Source of the DNA: HKCCE3408 sp039191215
Lineage (GTDB): Bacteria > Pseudomonadota > Alphaproteobacteria > Rhodobacterales > Rhodobacteraceae
DNA length: 64,000 bases
Assembly (NCBI GenBank): GCA_039191215.1
Contig: JBCCXT010000001.1
Location: 1 to 64,000, forward strand
Direction: 5' to 3'
Positions 1 to 8,891 of this stretch are shown in pieces. Position 1 is the stretch's first letter. Every line of letters begins with the position of its first letter. The notes beneath the pieces were generated by a model that was given only the letters and a program-made list of their open reading frames with translations, was not told where the DNA came from and searched no databases. Position numbers and translations under genes: made by a program.

Positions 1-467
1 CCTCGCCACCTTTGTTCATTGGCGGAACACTGCGCGGTTTCCCTGGCGCAACGCATCCGGCCACGCAAGGGCCGGGTCTAAGCAAGCTCCGCACAGGCAG
101 ATAGGGAGAGCTCTAGGCCGTAGACGTCTGGTGCGCGAGGGATTGCTGACAATGCCAATTAGGAACACGCTGCGCCTTGATGCGGTTCTTCTCAACGGGC
201 TTTTTTTCGACGAAAACTCGGCATATGCAACCAACTCTTGCTGGGAGAACCCGATGTCGACCACTGCTAGAGACACCATGCATATAGTGATGGAATGAGC
301 AATCAGGACGTTTCAAACCGGTGCGCCCGATGGTCCTTTGGCCCTGTTCTATCCGTGCTTTTTCACTCGCTCCGGGCACTCGAAAATGGCGGCCGAGGAA
401 AAGCAGCCGTCGTGGAGCTGTCTGCCGAAAGCAATGGCGATGGGGCTGAAGCCAATCGGCAACCTGC
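1..467. other. Left-edge region without a recognisable gene
   Basis: Several short open frames overlap here on both strands, but none has a convincing ribosome-binding site, a recognisable motif or a codon pattern like its neighbours. The stretch probably holds the promoter of the membrane-protein gene at 468 and perhaps decayed sequence. I see no tRNA, repeat or terminator in it. Confidence 0.5.
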
Positions 468-2090
468 ATGTCCAAGATGACGCACTCCCCTGATCGCGGA
501 TCGGGTGCCCTTGCATCCGTCGCCGACCCGAAGGCGGAAACATTCGGCCAGAGCGTTGCTTTGCGTTGCCTCGCCGTAGCGCTCGTGCTCGGCATTCTCG
601 CCTGGCAGGCTTTTCGGATCCTGGCTCAGACGGATGGCACGCTTTTTTACATTCTGGATGATCCCTACATACATCTGTCTCTCGCTGAGAACATTCTGCG
701 CGGTCATTACGGTATCAACCCGGGAGAGGCAGCCTCTCCGTCCTCATCGATCCTTTATCCATTTCTGGTTGCGGGGGGCTTGGGCCTGGGCTTGGGTGAT
801 CTTGCGCCACTTGTTCTGAACGTCCTAGCAATGGCCGGCGTCGCTTGGATCTTCGGCGGGCTTATGGCCAGGCTTCGGCAGGATCTCGAGCCGATGACGA
901 TTGTGGCATTAGCTTTCATCCTCTTGGCGGTCCACGCGGCAGCTCTGCCTTTCACGGGTATGGAGCACACGTTGCATATGTGGTCCAGTCTGCTTGTCGT
1001 TGTGGGCTTGATCCGTTTGGTGGAAACCGGGCGCGCAAGTGCGTGGCTCGTAATCGGTATCATTCTTTCACCGCTCATGCGGTTCGAGGGCTTTGCACTC
1101 TCGGTGTTTGCGATCCTTGCACTACTTGTCTGGCGGCAGCGGCGTGCGGCGCTTCTCAGTCTGGCGGCTCTTTCGACGGCGACGGGTGCATATCTTGTCT
1201 TCATGACTTGGCTCGGTCTGCCGCCCCTTCCATCATCGGTCATGGTCAAGTCTTCCGCCTCGGCGGCCGTTGTGGACGCCGAAGCAATCCCGTTTTTCGC
1301 GGCTGTCATTGTCTCCGGCTATGAGGCCATTCAGAGCCGTTTTGGGATCACACTGATCCTCGGGTGCAGCTTCATCGTACTTGCCCTAGGCCGCAAAGAG
1401 CCGCGACTTGGTGAACGCACCGTCGCCCTAACGGTATTGGGCGCGACGATCGCGCATCTTCTGTTGGCGGAGTTCAGTGGTTTCCCACGGTATGAGACTT
1501 ATATCCTGGCTGTCGTCTATGCGACGCTTCTGTGGCTTTATGCTCCGGCCTTGCGAACCGGGGGCCGTGGTACCGGCTTGGCTATTGCCCTGCTCTGCGC
1601 TGGTCTGAGCCTATTTTATCTCGCGCCGCTTGGTTACACGCCGGAAGCTGCGCAGAACATCCGCGACCAGCAATGGCAGATGCACCGCTTCGCAACCGAG
1701 TTCTTTCCCGAGCGCGTTGCTGTCAACGATCTCGGTTGGGTTTCGTATCAGAACGATCAGTACGTGCTCGATCTATGGGGGCTGGGCTCCGAAGAAGCAC
1801 GCCGCCTTACGGCCGAGGGCCGCGACCCGCGCGTCATTATGGAGCTTGCGACGCGCAATGACGTGGCCTACGCCATGATTTACCAGGACTGGTTCGCGGG
1901 GGCGATCCCATCGCAATGGTGCCACATGGCGCAATTGCAGACCATCCAGATAACGTCGAGCCAAGCTGTCGTGGAATTCTATCTCATCGATTTGGCCCTA
2001 GAGGCTGAATTTCGCGGAGCCATTGAGGATTTCGCCACCGAACTCCTGCCCGAGACCTCAATGGACATCTTTGACTGCCCCGAGGAGTGA
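468..2090 (+). CDS. Polytopic membrane protein, glycosyltransferase (GT-C)-like
   Basis: This 540-residue protein has a short cytoplasmic N-terminus, then a TM helix (about residues 25-45) followed by an acidic DDPYIHLSLAENI motif near residue 65. About ten further hydrophobic segments follow, and then a soluble C-terminal part of about 150 residues. An Asp-Asp pair in the first extracytoplasmic loop is characteristic of GT-C glycosyltransferases that use lipid-linked sugars (family knowledge). An HL-AENI-GHYGIN-GE-SPSSS loop of this kind occurs in uncharacterised bacterial relatives of such enzymes. I infer a transferase acting on a cell-surface glycan or lipid, with unknown substrate. It stands alone, followed by a decayed gene. 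A second ATG lies nine bases downstream and neither start has a strong Shine-Dalgarno. Confidence 0.6.
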   Translation: MSKMTHSPDRGSGALASVADPKAETFGQSVALRCLAVALVLGILAWQAFRILAQTDGTLFYILDDPYIHLSLAENILRGHYGINPGEAASPSSSILYPFLVAGGLGLGLGDLAPLVLNVLAMAGVAWIFGGLMARLRQDLEPMTIVALAFILLAVHAAALPFTGMEHTLHMWSSLLVVVGLIRLVETGRASAWLVIGIILSPLMRFEGFALSVFAILALLVWRQRRAALLSLAALSTATGAYLVFMTWLGLPPLPSSVMVKSSASAAVVDAEAIPFFAAVIVSGYEAIQSRFGITLILGCSFIVLALGRKEPRLGERTVALTVLGATIAHLLLAEFSGFPRYETYILAVVYATLLWLYAPALRTGGRGTGLAIALLCAGLSLFYLAPLGYTPEAAQNIRDQQWQMHRFATEFFPERVAVNDLGWVSYQNDQYVLDLWGLGSEEARRLTAEGRDPRVIMELATRNDVAYAMIYQDWFAGAIPSQWCHMAQLQTIQITSSQAVVEFYLIDLALEAEFRGAIEDFATELLPETSMDIFDCPEE

Positions 2091-2215
2091 GATGACAGCA
2101 CGGCTGTTTGTCCTGTCCGGAAGGTGTGCGCTGAGATGCGCACGCAATGCCGTAAGCACATTTGCGCATTCAACCTTTGGGTTTCGCAGAGTGTGCATTT
2201 CGGCGCATTCGGCGT

Positions 2216-2589
2216 GAAGCACGCGCCTATCTTGCCGTTTATGCGGTGTTGCGCGGGCTCGCTCCCTTTTTACTCCGCTGAGCGGGTCTTTTCTCCTGTC
2301 CTGGCTGGTTCCGCTGGCTTTGGGCATTCTCGTCCTGCGGTTTTATCTTTTGGCCGAACATCGCCCTTGCCGACCTGCCGCGTATATGTTCGCCAAGACG
2401 CCGACAACCTTCCCCGACGCGCCGAAACCGGATCGTTTCGTGGAACATGCTCTACCATGCCAAACATCACGCCTACCCGTCCGTGCCGTTGCACAAATTG
2501 CCGGATCTGCTCGCCGGGGCAGGCTCTATCTGAAGGTGACCAGCCCGTCCCTCCGGGCCTTCACCTGGGACTATGCCGCCAGGCTCTGA
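2216..2589 (+). pseudogene. Fatty-acid desaturase relic with several frameshifts
   Basis: No intact frame exists, but conceptual translation while switching frames gives a continuous desaturase C-terminus. The pieces are: frame 2 from 2216 (EARAYLAVYAVLRGLAPFLL); frame 1 from about 2275 (SWLVPLALGILVLRFYLLAEH, then a FAKTPTTF stretch); frame 2 from 2441 (WNMLYHAKHHAYPSVPLHKLP, containing the HxxHH iron-binding histidine box); and frame 1 again to the stop at 2589 (LKVTSPSLRAFTWDYAARL). YLLAEH, the WNM-YHAxHHAYPSVP box and the LKVT-P-AF-DY ending are hallmarks of membrane fatty-acid desaturases. The N-terminal half, with the first histidine boxes, is missing. The rest of 2091-2599 shows no other gene. 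I infer a dead gene with at least three frameshifts. Confidence 0.65.
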
Positions 2590-2599
2590 GCACTGCGGC

Positions 2600-3028
2600 T
2601 CACTCGTTGAATGCAATCTTGGAATGCACAACGATATCGGAGAAGGTCGCCGGGCCCTCTTTGACGGAAAACTCGATCAACAAACTGCCGATCGGTGTGC
2701 CGATTGAATTGCCGCTATCGTTGACAATCCCGGCAAGGTCGAACGTCTCTTGATAGGTGCGCGTGAGCCCTTGTGCAAGGGGCGTGCCCGACAGGATTAC
2801 CGTAGGCCCGGAGCCGATGGCTTCGACCCTAACCTCGGCCGCGTTCTCTGTGCGGATATTGAAGCTTAATACGGCCGCGTCCCGCCGCTGCGTCGCGAAC
2901 AAAAATCCTTTGGGAACAAACCATTGGAATTGCTCCTTAAACTCACCTCTTTGGCCGAGCTTAATCGGCCCGTCGAGTAAGACTTGGTAGTCGGATGCAA
3001 TCAAAAGTCCCATGCTGGGCGCTCCCAT
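2600..3028 (-). CDS. Hypothetical protein, beta-rich
   Basis: This 142-residue protein has no signal peptide or TM helix. It is rich in alternating hydrophobic/polar stretches (for example VLSFNIRTENAAEVRVEAIG and LIEFSVKEGPATFSDIVVHS) that suggest a beta-sandwich. I do not recognise the family. A second in-frame ATG lies five codons in (3013). It is downstream of, and on the same strand as, the Atm1-type ABC gene with a 45-bp gap, so it could be co-transcribed. The frame is long for the position and uses typical GC-rich third positions in part, though base use is more AT-rich than its neighbours. That leaves recent acquisition possible. Confidence 0.5.
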   Translation of the reverse strand: MGAPSMGLLIASDYQVLLDGPIKLGQRGEFKEQFQWFVPKGFLFATQRRDAAVLSFNIRTENAAEVRVEAIGSGPTVILSGTPLAQGLTRTYQETFDLAGIVNDSGNSIGTPIGSLLIEFSVKEGPATFSDIVVHSKIAFNE

Positions 3029-3073
3029 CTGTGTCAGCTATGACCTATGGGTCGTACCCCGCGGCAATTGGGT

Positions 3074-4909
3074 TCACGCAGCGCTGTCTTCTTGCTCGGC
3101 TGCTTGACGCGCCCAAAGGCCCGCATAACGCCCGTGCCGCGCCAAAAGCGCGTCATGGGTGCCTTCCTCGACGATCTCACCTTTGTCGAGCACGATGATC
3201 CGGTCAGCATGGACAACCGTGGATAGGCGATGAGCGATCGTCAGTACGGTGCGGCCTTCGCCCATCGCGCGCAATTCACCAAGGATGCCTTGCTCGGTCT
3301 CGGTATCGAGCGCACTGGTCGCTTCGTCCAACAGCAAAATGGGCGGGTTTTTCAGCAAGGTCCGGGCGATGCCGACGCGTTGTTTTTCGCCGCCCGACAG
3401 TTTTAAGCCCCGCTCGCCCACGGCGGTCTCATAGCCCTCGGGCAAGCTGAGGATGAAGTCATGGATTTTAGCCGCACGCGCGGCGTCTTCGATTTCCGAG
3501 AAACTCGCATCTGGTCGTCCATAGCCGATATTGTAGCGGATCGTGTCATTGAACAGCACGGTATCCTGCGGCACGACTCCGATCGTGTTATGCACGCTGC
3601 GCTGCGTGACATCGCGCAGGTCCTGGCCGTCGATGCTGATCGCGCCGGATTCCACGTCGTAAAAGCGGAAAAGCAAGCGCCCGATTGTGGATTTGCCCGA
3701 GCCTGACGGCCCGACAAGGGCAACGGTCTGGCCCGGTGCCACATCAAGGCTAAGCGCACGCAGAATGGGGCGTTCAGCATCATAGCCAAACGCCACTTGG
3801 TCGAAACGCAGTGCTGCCTGATCGACGCGCAAGGCCGGTGCGCCGGGCTTGTCGCTGACATCGGTGGGTTGTTCAAGCAGGTCGAACATCGTGCCCATAT
3901 CAACAAGCGATTGCCGTATCTCGCGATAGACCCATCCCAGCAGGTTCAGCGGCACCATAATTTGGATCATATAGGCGTTGACCATGACAAAATCGCCGAC
4001 GCTGAGTGTGCCCGACATGACACCGCGCGCCGCCATTACCATGACAATCACAAGGCCCGATGTGATCAGGACCGACTGGCCAATATTGAGCAGCGCCAGC
4101 GAAAAGTTGGTCCTGTTAGCGGCGGTTTCATACTTTTCCATCGCCGCATCGTAGCGCGCGGCCTCACGCTCTTCGGCGCCGAAATACTTCACGGTTTCGA
4201 AGTTGAGCAGGCTGTCGATGGCCTTTTGGTTGGCATCGGTATCCTGGTCATTCATCTCGCGACGGATGCGCACGCGCCAGGCGGTGACCTGGAAGGTGAA
4301 CCAGATGTAAAGTGTCACCATCACAGCAAGAACAAGCATGTAGCTGACATCGAAGACGACCGCCAAGACGATGCCGGTCAAAACAAGCTCTAAAATGAGC
4401 GGCCCGACCGAAAACAGGATGACACGCAACAGGAAATCAACGCCTTTGACGCCGCGTTCAATGATCCGGCTGAGCCCGCCGGTTTTGCGCGTGATGTGGT
4501 AGCGCAGCGACAACGCATGCACATGCCGAAAGGTGCGCAGTGCCAATTGCCGCAGCGCCCGTTGCCCAACCCGTGAAAAAATGGCGTCGCGCAATTCCTG
4601 AAAGAGGACCGAGAGCGACCGGGCCATGCCGTAAGCGACAGTGAGCCCAATTGCGCCAAAGGCAACCAGCCAGGCCGCCGAGCCCTCCTCGCCGACAAGG
4701 GCGTCTACCGCTGCGGCGTAGAGAAAGGGTGTGCCGACAGAGACAAGTTTGGCCGCCCCCAGCATGACAAGGGCCAAGACAACGCGGCGCTTGGCCCAGG
4801 GCTGACCTTCGGGCCAGAGATAGGGGACCACCTTGCGAACGGTGCGCCAGCCGGAGCGAAGCTCTGTCTTTTCAATTGTGTTGGAGGAGACGTCACTTGC
4901 CATATCCAT
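3074..4909 (-). CDS. Atm1/HMT1-type ABC half-transporter (permease-ATPase fusion)
   Basis: This 611-residue half-transporter has a six-helix type-I exporter domain (about residues 40-340) and a C-terminal ATPase. Visible motifs are Walker A GPSGSGKST, the Q-loop region VVPQDTVLFNDT, the signature LSGGEKQR, Walker B ILLLDEATSALD and the switch IAHRLST. The YRE-RQSLVDMGTMFDLL linker and the overall length match the ABCB7/Atm1/HMT1 group. In bacteria and mitochondria that group exports glutathione-linked sulfur, persulfide or heavy-metal conjugates across the inner membrane. It should work as a homodimer. A second in-frame ATG lies two codons in. It is likely a single-gene unit or is followed by the small gene at 2600. 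Exact substrate is inferred from family only. Confidence 0.88.
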   Translation of the reverse strand: MDMASDVSSNTIEKTELRSGWRTVRKVVPYLWPEGQPWAKRRVVLALVMLGAAKLVSVGTPFLYAAAVDALVGEEGSAAWLVAFGAIGLTVAYGMARSLSVLFQELRDAIFSRVGQRALRQLALRTFRHVHALSLRYHITRKTGGLSRIIERGVKGVDFLLRVILFSVGPLILELVLTGIVLAVVFDVSYMLVLAVMVTLYIWFTFQVTAWRVRIRREMNDQDTDANQKAIDSLLNFETVKYFGAEEREAARYDAAMEKYETAANRTNFSLALLNIGQSVLITSGLVIVMVMAARGVMSGTLSVGDFVMVNAYMIQIMVPLNLLGWVYREIRQSLVDMGTMFDLLEQPTDVSDKPGAPALRVDQAALRFDQVAFGYDAERPILRALSLDVAPGQTVALVGPSGSGKSTIGRLLFRFYDVESGAISIDGQDLRDVTQRSVHNTIGVVPQDTVLFNDTIRYNIGYGRPDASFSEIEDAARAAKIHDFILSLPEGYETAVGERGLKLSGGEKQRVGIARTLLKNPPILLLDEATSALDTETEQGILGELRAMGEGRTVLTIAHRLSTVVHADRIIVLDKGEIVEEGTHDALLARHGRYAGLWARQAAEQEDSAA

Positions 4910-5055
4910 GTACGTATGTTGCGCCGGTCCGGACTTCCAGCCTTATTCAAGCGCGGGTGCGGCCAGGGCGGGCGCGGCACCTCAAGCCCCCTTGCGGGAG
5001 CCATCAGCGCCGCGGTCGCGCCGGGGCGCTCCGGCGCGTTGCCAATTTCGCGGCG

Positions 5056-6534
5056 TTATTCGATCTCGGGCAGGGTGAAGACCTGGCCCGGAAAGATCAT
5101 ATCGGGGTCACGGATCTGGTCGCGATTGGCCGCATAGACCTGCAAATACAAGATACCATCGCCGTATTGCTGACGCGCGATCCCCCACAGCGTGTTTCCG
5201 GTCTGTACGGTATGCACCAATATGCCGTCTTCCGGCTCTGGCAGCGCTTGGATGGTCTCGGGCGTTTCAATCAGGAATGGCGTCTCAATCCGGCTAGTCA
5301 CCGCGCCATCTGCGCTGACCTGATCGACGCGCAAAGTGTAGGTGCCAGGATCGACATTGGGCAGATCAGTGCTCCAAACGCCCGTCTCATCGATCGGGAC
5401 GAGTTGCACCGGCTGATTGTCCACATAAAGCCGCACCGCACTGTCGAGCGAGCCCCGCCCGGTCAGCAACACGCCGCCCTCGGTATCATAACCGATTGTG
5501 TCGAGTGTGACCTCGATCTGGACCTCCGGCACACCGCCGCCGCCCAACACACGCACCCCGTCAGCATCGGAGATCAAAACCGGCGGGGATGTGACATTGG
5601 CGTCCCGAGCGGCCTCAGGTGCTGTCGGCTCATTTGCGGCCGCGGCGGCCTCATTGACCGGATTGGTTAGGGAGGTACCAACCGCGATCTCAGTGTTCGA
5701 CCCTGAAGCCGCATCTGCAGCCGCGCCGGTCCCGGATTGGCTCGTCGGATCGGCAGGGTCCGTGGTGTTGGCGGCAACATCGCCAGGCGCAATCGTGGTT
5801 TGTTCGGCGCGGGTCTCTGCCGAAGGTGTAATCTCGGCGATCTCACCCTGCGAATTGGCCAAAGCCGCAACCTCAGACGCGCTGTCGCCGTCTACTGACG
5901 CCTCCGGCAGATCACCGGCGGTTTGGTTGGCTTCGGCCCCCGCGCCCGGCGCCTCGACAGAATTCGCCGCAAGATCACCCGCCGGGGCCGGCGACGGCGC
6001 CGCGCCATTGCCGCCGGAGGCATCGCGTTCGGCGACCTCGGGTGCGGCCTCTGGCTGGGGCGCGACAATCAGGGAGGCCTCACCGGGCAGCGGCTCACGC
6101 CCGACAGGCCGCGCCAGCAGGGTTAAAACGCGCGGCGCCTCTGCCGGAGGGATTGTCGCGAAGGTGAAAAAATTCCCCGATGCGTCAGCTTCTGTGGCTA
6201 CGATCACATCGCCGTCGAGCAGGATATCAACAGGCACATCTGCCGCGGCAAACCCTGCAATGGCCGCCGTATCACCATCAAGTCGGAACGTGTCGATGCG
6301 GGGCGCGGGATCGGCCGCATCGGGTTCGGGCGTGGCCTCGGCGATCTCAGACGTTGCGTCTTCCATGCCGGTCGCCGCGATGTCGGCGTCATCGGAAATT
6401 TCCGGCATCGCAACATCGGGGGCTGCATCCTCGGGCTTGGGCAACACTACGTAAGCCAGGCCGCCGATGACCATCAGCAGCCCCAAGACCGATACCAATA
6501 TGAGCCCGGATGAACCGGTGCGTGGCGTTGCCAT
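5056..6534 (-). CDS. LysM-domain envelope protein
   Basis: The ATG at 6534 starts a 492-residue protein: a short basic N-terminus, one TM helix (about residues 9-31), then a long Ala/Glu/Pro/Asp-rich low-complexity linker. An Ig-like part follows (LTGRGSLDSAVRLYVDN; GVWSTDLPNVDPGTYTLRVDQ). The C-terminal LysM domain covers about the last 50 residues (VHTVQTGNTLWGIARQQYGDG, IRDPDMIFPGQVFTLPE). LysM binds peptidoglycan. The architecture matches alphaproteobacterial LysM peptidoglycan-binding proteins anchored in the inner membrane. A TTG three codons upstream is a weaker start; the GGGAG just before the ATG favours the ATG. Role inferred: cell-wall attachment or spacing; no catalytic domain is seen. 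Confidence 0.8.
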   Translation of the reverse strand: MATPRTGSSGLILVSVLGLLMVIGGLAYVVLPKPEDAAPDVAMPEISDDADIAATGMEDATSEIAEATPEPDAADPAPRIDTFRLDGDTAAIAGFAAADVPVDILLDGDVIVATEADASGNFFTFATIPPAEAPRVLTLLARPVGREPLPGEASLIVAPQPEAAPEVAERDASGGNGAAPSPAPAGDLAANSVEAPGAGAEANQTAGDLPEASVDGDSASEVAALANSQGEIAEITPSAETRAEQTTIAPGDVAANTTDPADPTSQSGTGAAADAASGSNTEIAVGTSLTNPVNEAAAAANEPTAPEAARDANVTSPPVLISDADGVRVLGGGGVPEVQIEVTLDTIGYDTEGGVLLTGRGSLDSAVRLYVDNQPVQLVPIDETGVWSTDLPNVDPGTYTLRVDQVSADGAVTSRIETPFLIETPETIQALPEPEDGILVHTVQTGNTLWGIARQQYGDGILYLQVYAANRDQIRDPDMIFPGQVFTLPEIE

Positions 6535-6644
6535 GTCTCCCAAACCCCATTCCCAAAGCGTTACTGGCAGTTACCTTGGGTTGTGTGACCGTAGCAATGT
6601 CCCTATCAGCGGTCAAACCAAGGTTCTGTGCAAGGAGAGATCGC

Positions 6645-7196
6645 GTGAATGGCTCGGTTTGCGTGTTTTGCGGGTCGCGATCTGGCGATGACCCAGCCTT
6701 TGTCGCAGCAGCGCAGGCTTTGGGCGCGGGCCTGGCGACCGGCGGTTTTCGGCTGGTCTATGGTGCGGGCGATGTCGGGCTGATGGGTGAAGTGGCCCGT
6801 GCGGCGCAAAATGCCGGCGGCGATACATTCGGCGTGATCCCGACGCATTTGATGGATTTGGAGGTCGGCAAGCACGATCTGAGCCGCTTGGTGGTTACTG
6901 AGACCATGCATGAGCGCAAGAAGGTCATGGTGATGAACGCGGACGCAATTGCGCTGCTGCCGGGCGGTGCAGGATCGTTAGATGAGTTTTGGGAAGTCCT
7001 GACCTGGGCCCAACTTGGCCTCCATGCCAAGCCGATTTACGTGATCAATGTCGACGGGTTTTGGGACCCGCTTTTGGCCTTGTTGGACCATGTGATCGCG
7101 CGCGGTTTTGCCGATGGAAGCCTGCGCAAGCTGATGGCGGTTGTCCCCGATGCAAATGCCTGCTTGGCGCGGCTCAGCCAAGCTCAATCAGCGTGA
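6645..7196 (+). CDS. LOG-family (TIGR00730) Rossmann-fold protein
   Basis: The frame is open from 6510, but I choose the GTG at 6645 because AAGGAGAG sits 5-6 bases before it and the homologous N-terminus (VNGSVCVFCGSRSGDD) begins there, giving 183 residues. The family signature is present as VYGAGDVGLMGEVA and as PGGAGSLDEFWEVLTW. The latter is a variant of PGGxGTxxE that retains the acidic residue. LOG proteins hydrolyse N6-modified AMP or AMP to ribose 5-phosphate and free base (cytokinin riboside-5'-monophosphate phosphoribohydrolase activity). The bacterial role is usually housekeeping nucleotide salvage. The end overlaps the convergent metallophosphoesterase gene by 23 bp. Confidence 0.85.
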   Translation: MNGSVCVFCGSRSGDDPAFVAAAQALGAGLATGGFRLVYGAGDVGLMGEVARAAQNAGGDTFGVIPTHLMDLEVGKHDLSRLVVTETMHERKKVMVMNADAIALLPGGAGSLDEFWEVLTWAQLGLHAKPIYVINVDGFWDPLLALLDHVIARGFADGSLRKLMAVVPDANACLARLSQAQSA

Positions 7197-8043
7197 TCTC
7201 TGGCACAACGCCAAAGCGGACCGGCAGGATCGAACAGCCGATACCGCCCGACACAACGAGGCTTTGGCCGCGTTCTTCAACGAAACCATAGGCGAAACGG
7301 TTGCCGTAGCGCGACGGGACCAGGGGTGAGTACCCAAAGAGCCTGACCTGGCCGCCATGGGTATGGCCCGACACGGTCAGGGTAATGCGATCTGGGATAT
7401 TGGCAAAGATATCAGGCTCATGCGCCATCAAGATGATCGGCGCGTCGTCGGTGATGGCAGCCAAAGTGGCGCCCATGTCATCGCGGCCACCGCGCCCCGT
7501 GGGCCAGTAGGCAAGCTGATCGCCCAGCCCTGCCAGCCAAAAACCGTCAAATCTCAGCGCGTCGTTTTCAAGAACGGGGATGCCTGCATCCTCAAGTACC
7601 CGCCCGGCCTCGGGCAATCCCGAGGCGCCGTTCTGTGCCGCCCTATCATGCCACCAATCGTGATTGCCAAGGACGGCGTAAACCCCAAGCGGTGCTTGCA
7701 GCCGTGCAAGCTCAGCGGCTGCATCCGGCAACGCGACGGGTTTTGTCACGAACGGGTGCCCAGCCTCCAGATCGCCGAGAAAGAGGATGAGGTCGGCGCC
7801 GAGTGCATTCGTGCGATCCACCACCTGCCTCAGCCGTCGCTGCGTGACCGTTGGCGCGCCCACATGGACATCGGCCAGAACTGCGACGCGCAGCGCGCCG
7901 CCCGTCCAACCCTGCGGCGCCAGCCGCCACCGTTTGACCCGCAAGCGCAGGGCCGGTTCGATGAAAAACCCGTACGTCGCAGCAAAAAGACCTGCCAGCA
8001 CGCTCGCCAGCAGGCCCTTGATGAAACCGCGTCGGGTGATCAC
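7174..8043 (-). CDS. Membrane-anchored/exported metallophosphoesterase (YkuE-like)
   Basis: This 289-residue protein has an N-terminal TRRGFIKGLLAS segment plus a hydrophobic helix, so it is likely Tat-type export or an inner-membrane anchor. It is followed by a calcineurin-like phosphoesterase domain with the metal-binding set ADVHVG, FLGDLEAGH, GNHDWW, MAHEPD and SGHTHGGQ. That is the full ligand series for a dinuclear metal site. Relatives such as YkuE act outside the membrane, and some hydrolyse UDP-diacylglucosamine or lipid head groups. Substrate here is unknown. The GTG start overlaps the sodB stop (GTGA), so translation is coupled to sodB. Confidence 0.83.
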   Translation of the reverse strand: MITRRGFIKGLLASVLAGLFAATYGFFIEPALRLRVKRWRLAPQGWTGGALRVAVLADVHVGAPTVTQRRLRQVVDRTNALGADLILFLGDLEAGHPFVTKPVALPDAAAELARLQAPLGVYAVLGNHDWWHDRAAQNGASGLPEAGRVLEDAGIPVLENDALRFDGFWLAGLGDQLAYWPTGRGGRDDMGATLAAITDDAPIILMAHEPDIFANIPDRITLTVSGHTHGGQVRLFGYSPLVPSRYGNRFAYGFVEERGQSLVVSGGIGCSILPVRFGVVPEITLIELG

Positions 8044-8648
8044 GCGGCGACGAGGCGCGCCGCGACGTTTTCCCAGTTAACCAGCTTGTCGAGGAAATTT
8101 GACAGATAGGCCGGGCGTTTGTTGCGGAAATCAATGTAGTAGCTGTGCTCCCACACATCGCAGCCCAAAAGCGCTGTCTGCCCGAAGCAAAGCGGGTTCA
8201 CACCGTTTTCGGTCTTGGTCACAGCCAAGCCCCCATCGGAACCTTTGACCAGCCAGCACCAGCCTGATCCGAATTGGCCAGCGCCCGCGGCGGAAAACTG
8301 CGCCTTGAACGCGTCGACCGAGCCAAAGCTTTCGGTGATCGCGGCCTCAAGTTCTCCGGGCATGCCAGTCTCATTCGGGCCCATCATTTCCCAGAACTGA
8401 TTGTGGTTCCACAACTGGCTGATGTTATTGAATATTCCATTCTGTGCCACGGTAGAGGCATCGTAGGTGCCGGTGATGATCTCTTCCATGGACTTGCCGT
8501 CCCATTCGGTCCCGTCGATCAGCTTGTTGCCGTTGTCAACATAGGCCTTGTGGTGCAGGTCGTGATGGTATTCGAGCGTCTCCGCGCTCATCCCGAGACC
8601 AGCAAGCGCATCATGGGCATAGGGAAGATCGGGTAAAGTGAAAGCCAT
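8040..8648 (-). CDS. sodB: Superoxide dismutase [Fe] (Fe/Mn family)
   Basis: At 202 residues it has the usual family length. It begins MAFTLPDLPYAHDAL, and metal-ligand motifs are visible: HHDLHHKAYVDNGN (first His), ISQLWNHNQFW (second His), and CDVWEHSYYIDFRNKRPAYL (Asp and third His, the DVWEHAYY motif). FGSGWCWLV is also typical. It converts superoxide to peroxide and oxygen in the cytoplasm; the sequence is closer to iron SodB than to MnSOD (inference). AGGAGGGG precedes the start at a good distance. It is the first gene of a two-gene unit with the phosphoesterase. Confidence 0.95.
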   Translation of the reverse strand: MAFTLPDLPYAHDALAGLGMSAETLEYHHDLHHKAYVDNGNKLIDGTEWDGKSMEEIITGTYDASTVAQNGIFNNISQLWNHNQFWEMMGPNETGMPGELEAAITESFGSVDAFKAQFSAAGAGQFGSGWCWLVKGSDGGLAVTKTENGVNPLCFGQTALLGCDVWEHSYYIDFRNKRPAYLSNFLDKLVNWENVAARLVAA

Positions 8649-8891
8649 TCGGGCCCCTCCTGTCGGGTAGTGGTTAATTGAGGGACACTTGTGGCGCGAA
8701 GGTGCGGGCCGTCAAGGGTGCGCCGCGCAGAATCGTGCCCCAGCCCCAAGCCTTTGGCCCCAGATTGGCAACGGGTACAGGGGTTTTCGCGCTTTTGCCA
8801 AGGGATGTCCGTCTCGCTGCAGGTTTTGCCTGAGCGGTTCGGTCGCGCAAGCCCCTTCCCCAGCCCGACCAAAAGTGATCAGATTTGAGCC

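Noticed and set aside
5498..6454. Long Ser/Ala-rich open frame opposite the LysM gene
   Set aside because: It is the antisense shadow of the Ala/Glu/Pro-rich linker of the LysM protein; no ribosome-binding site and pure low-complexity composition.
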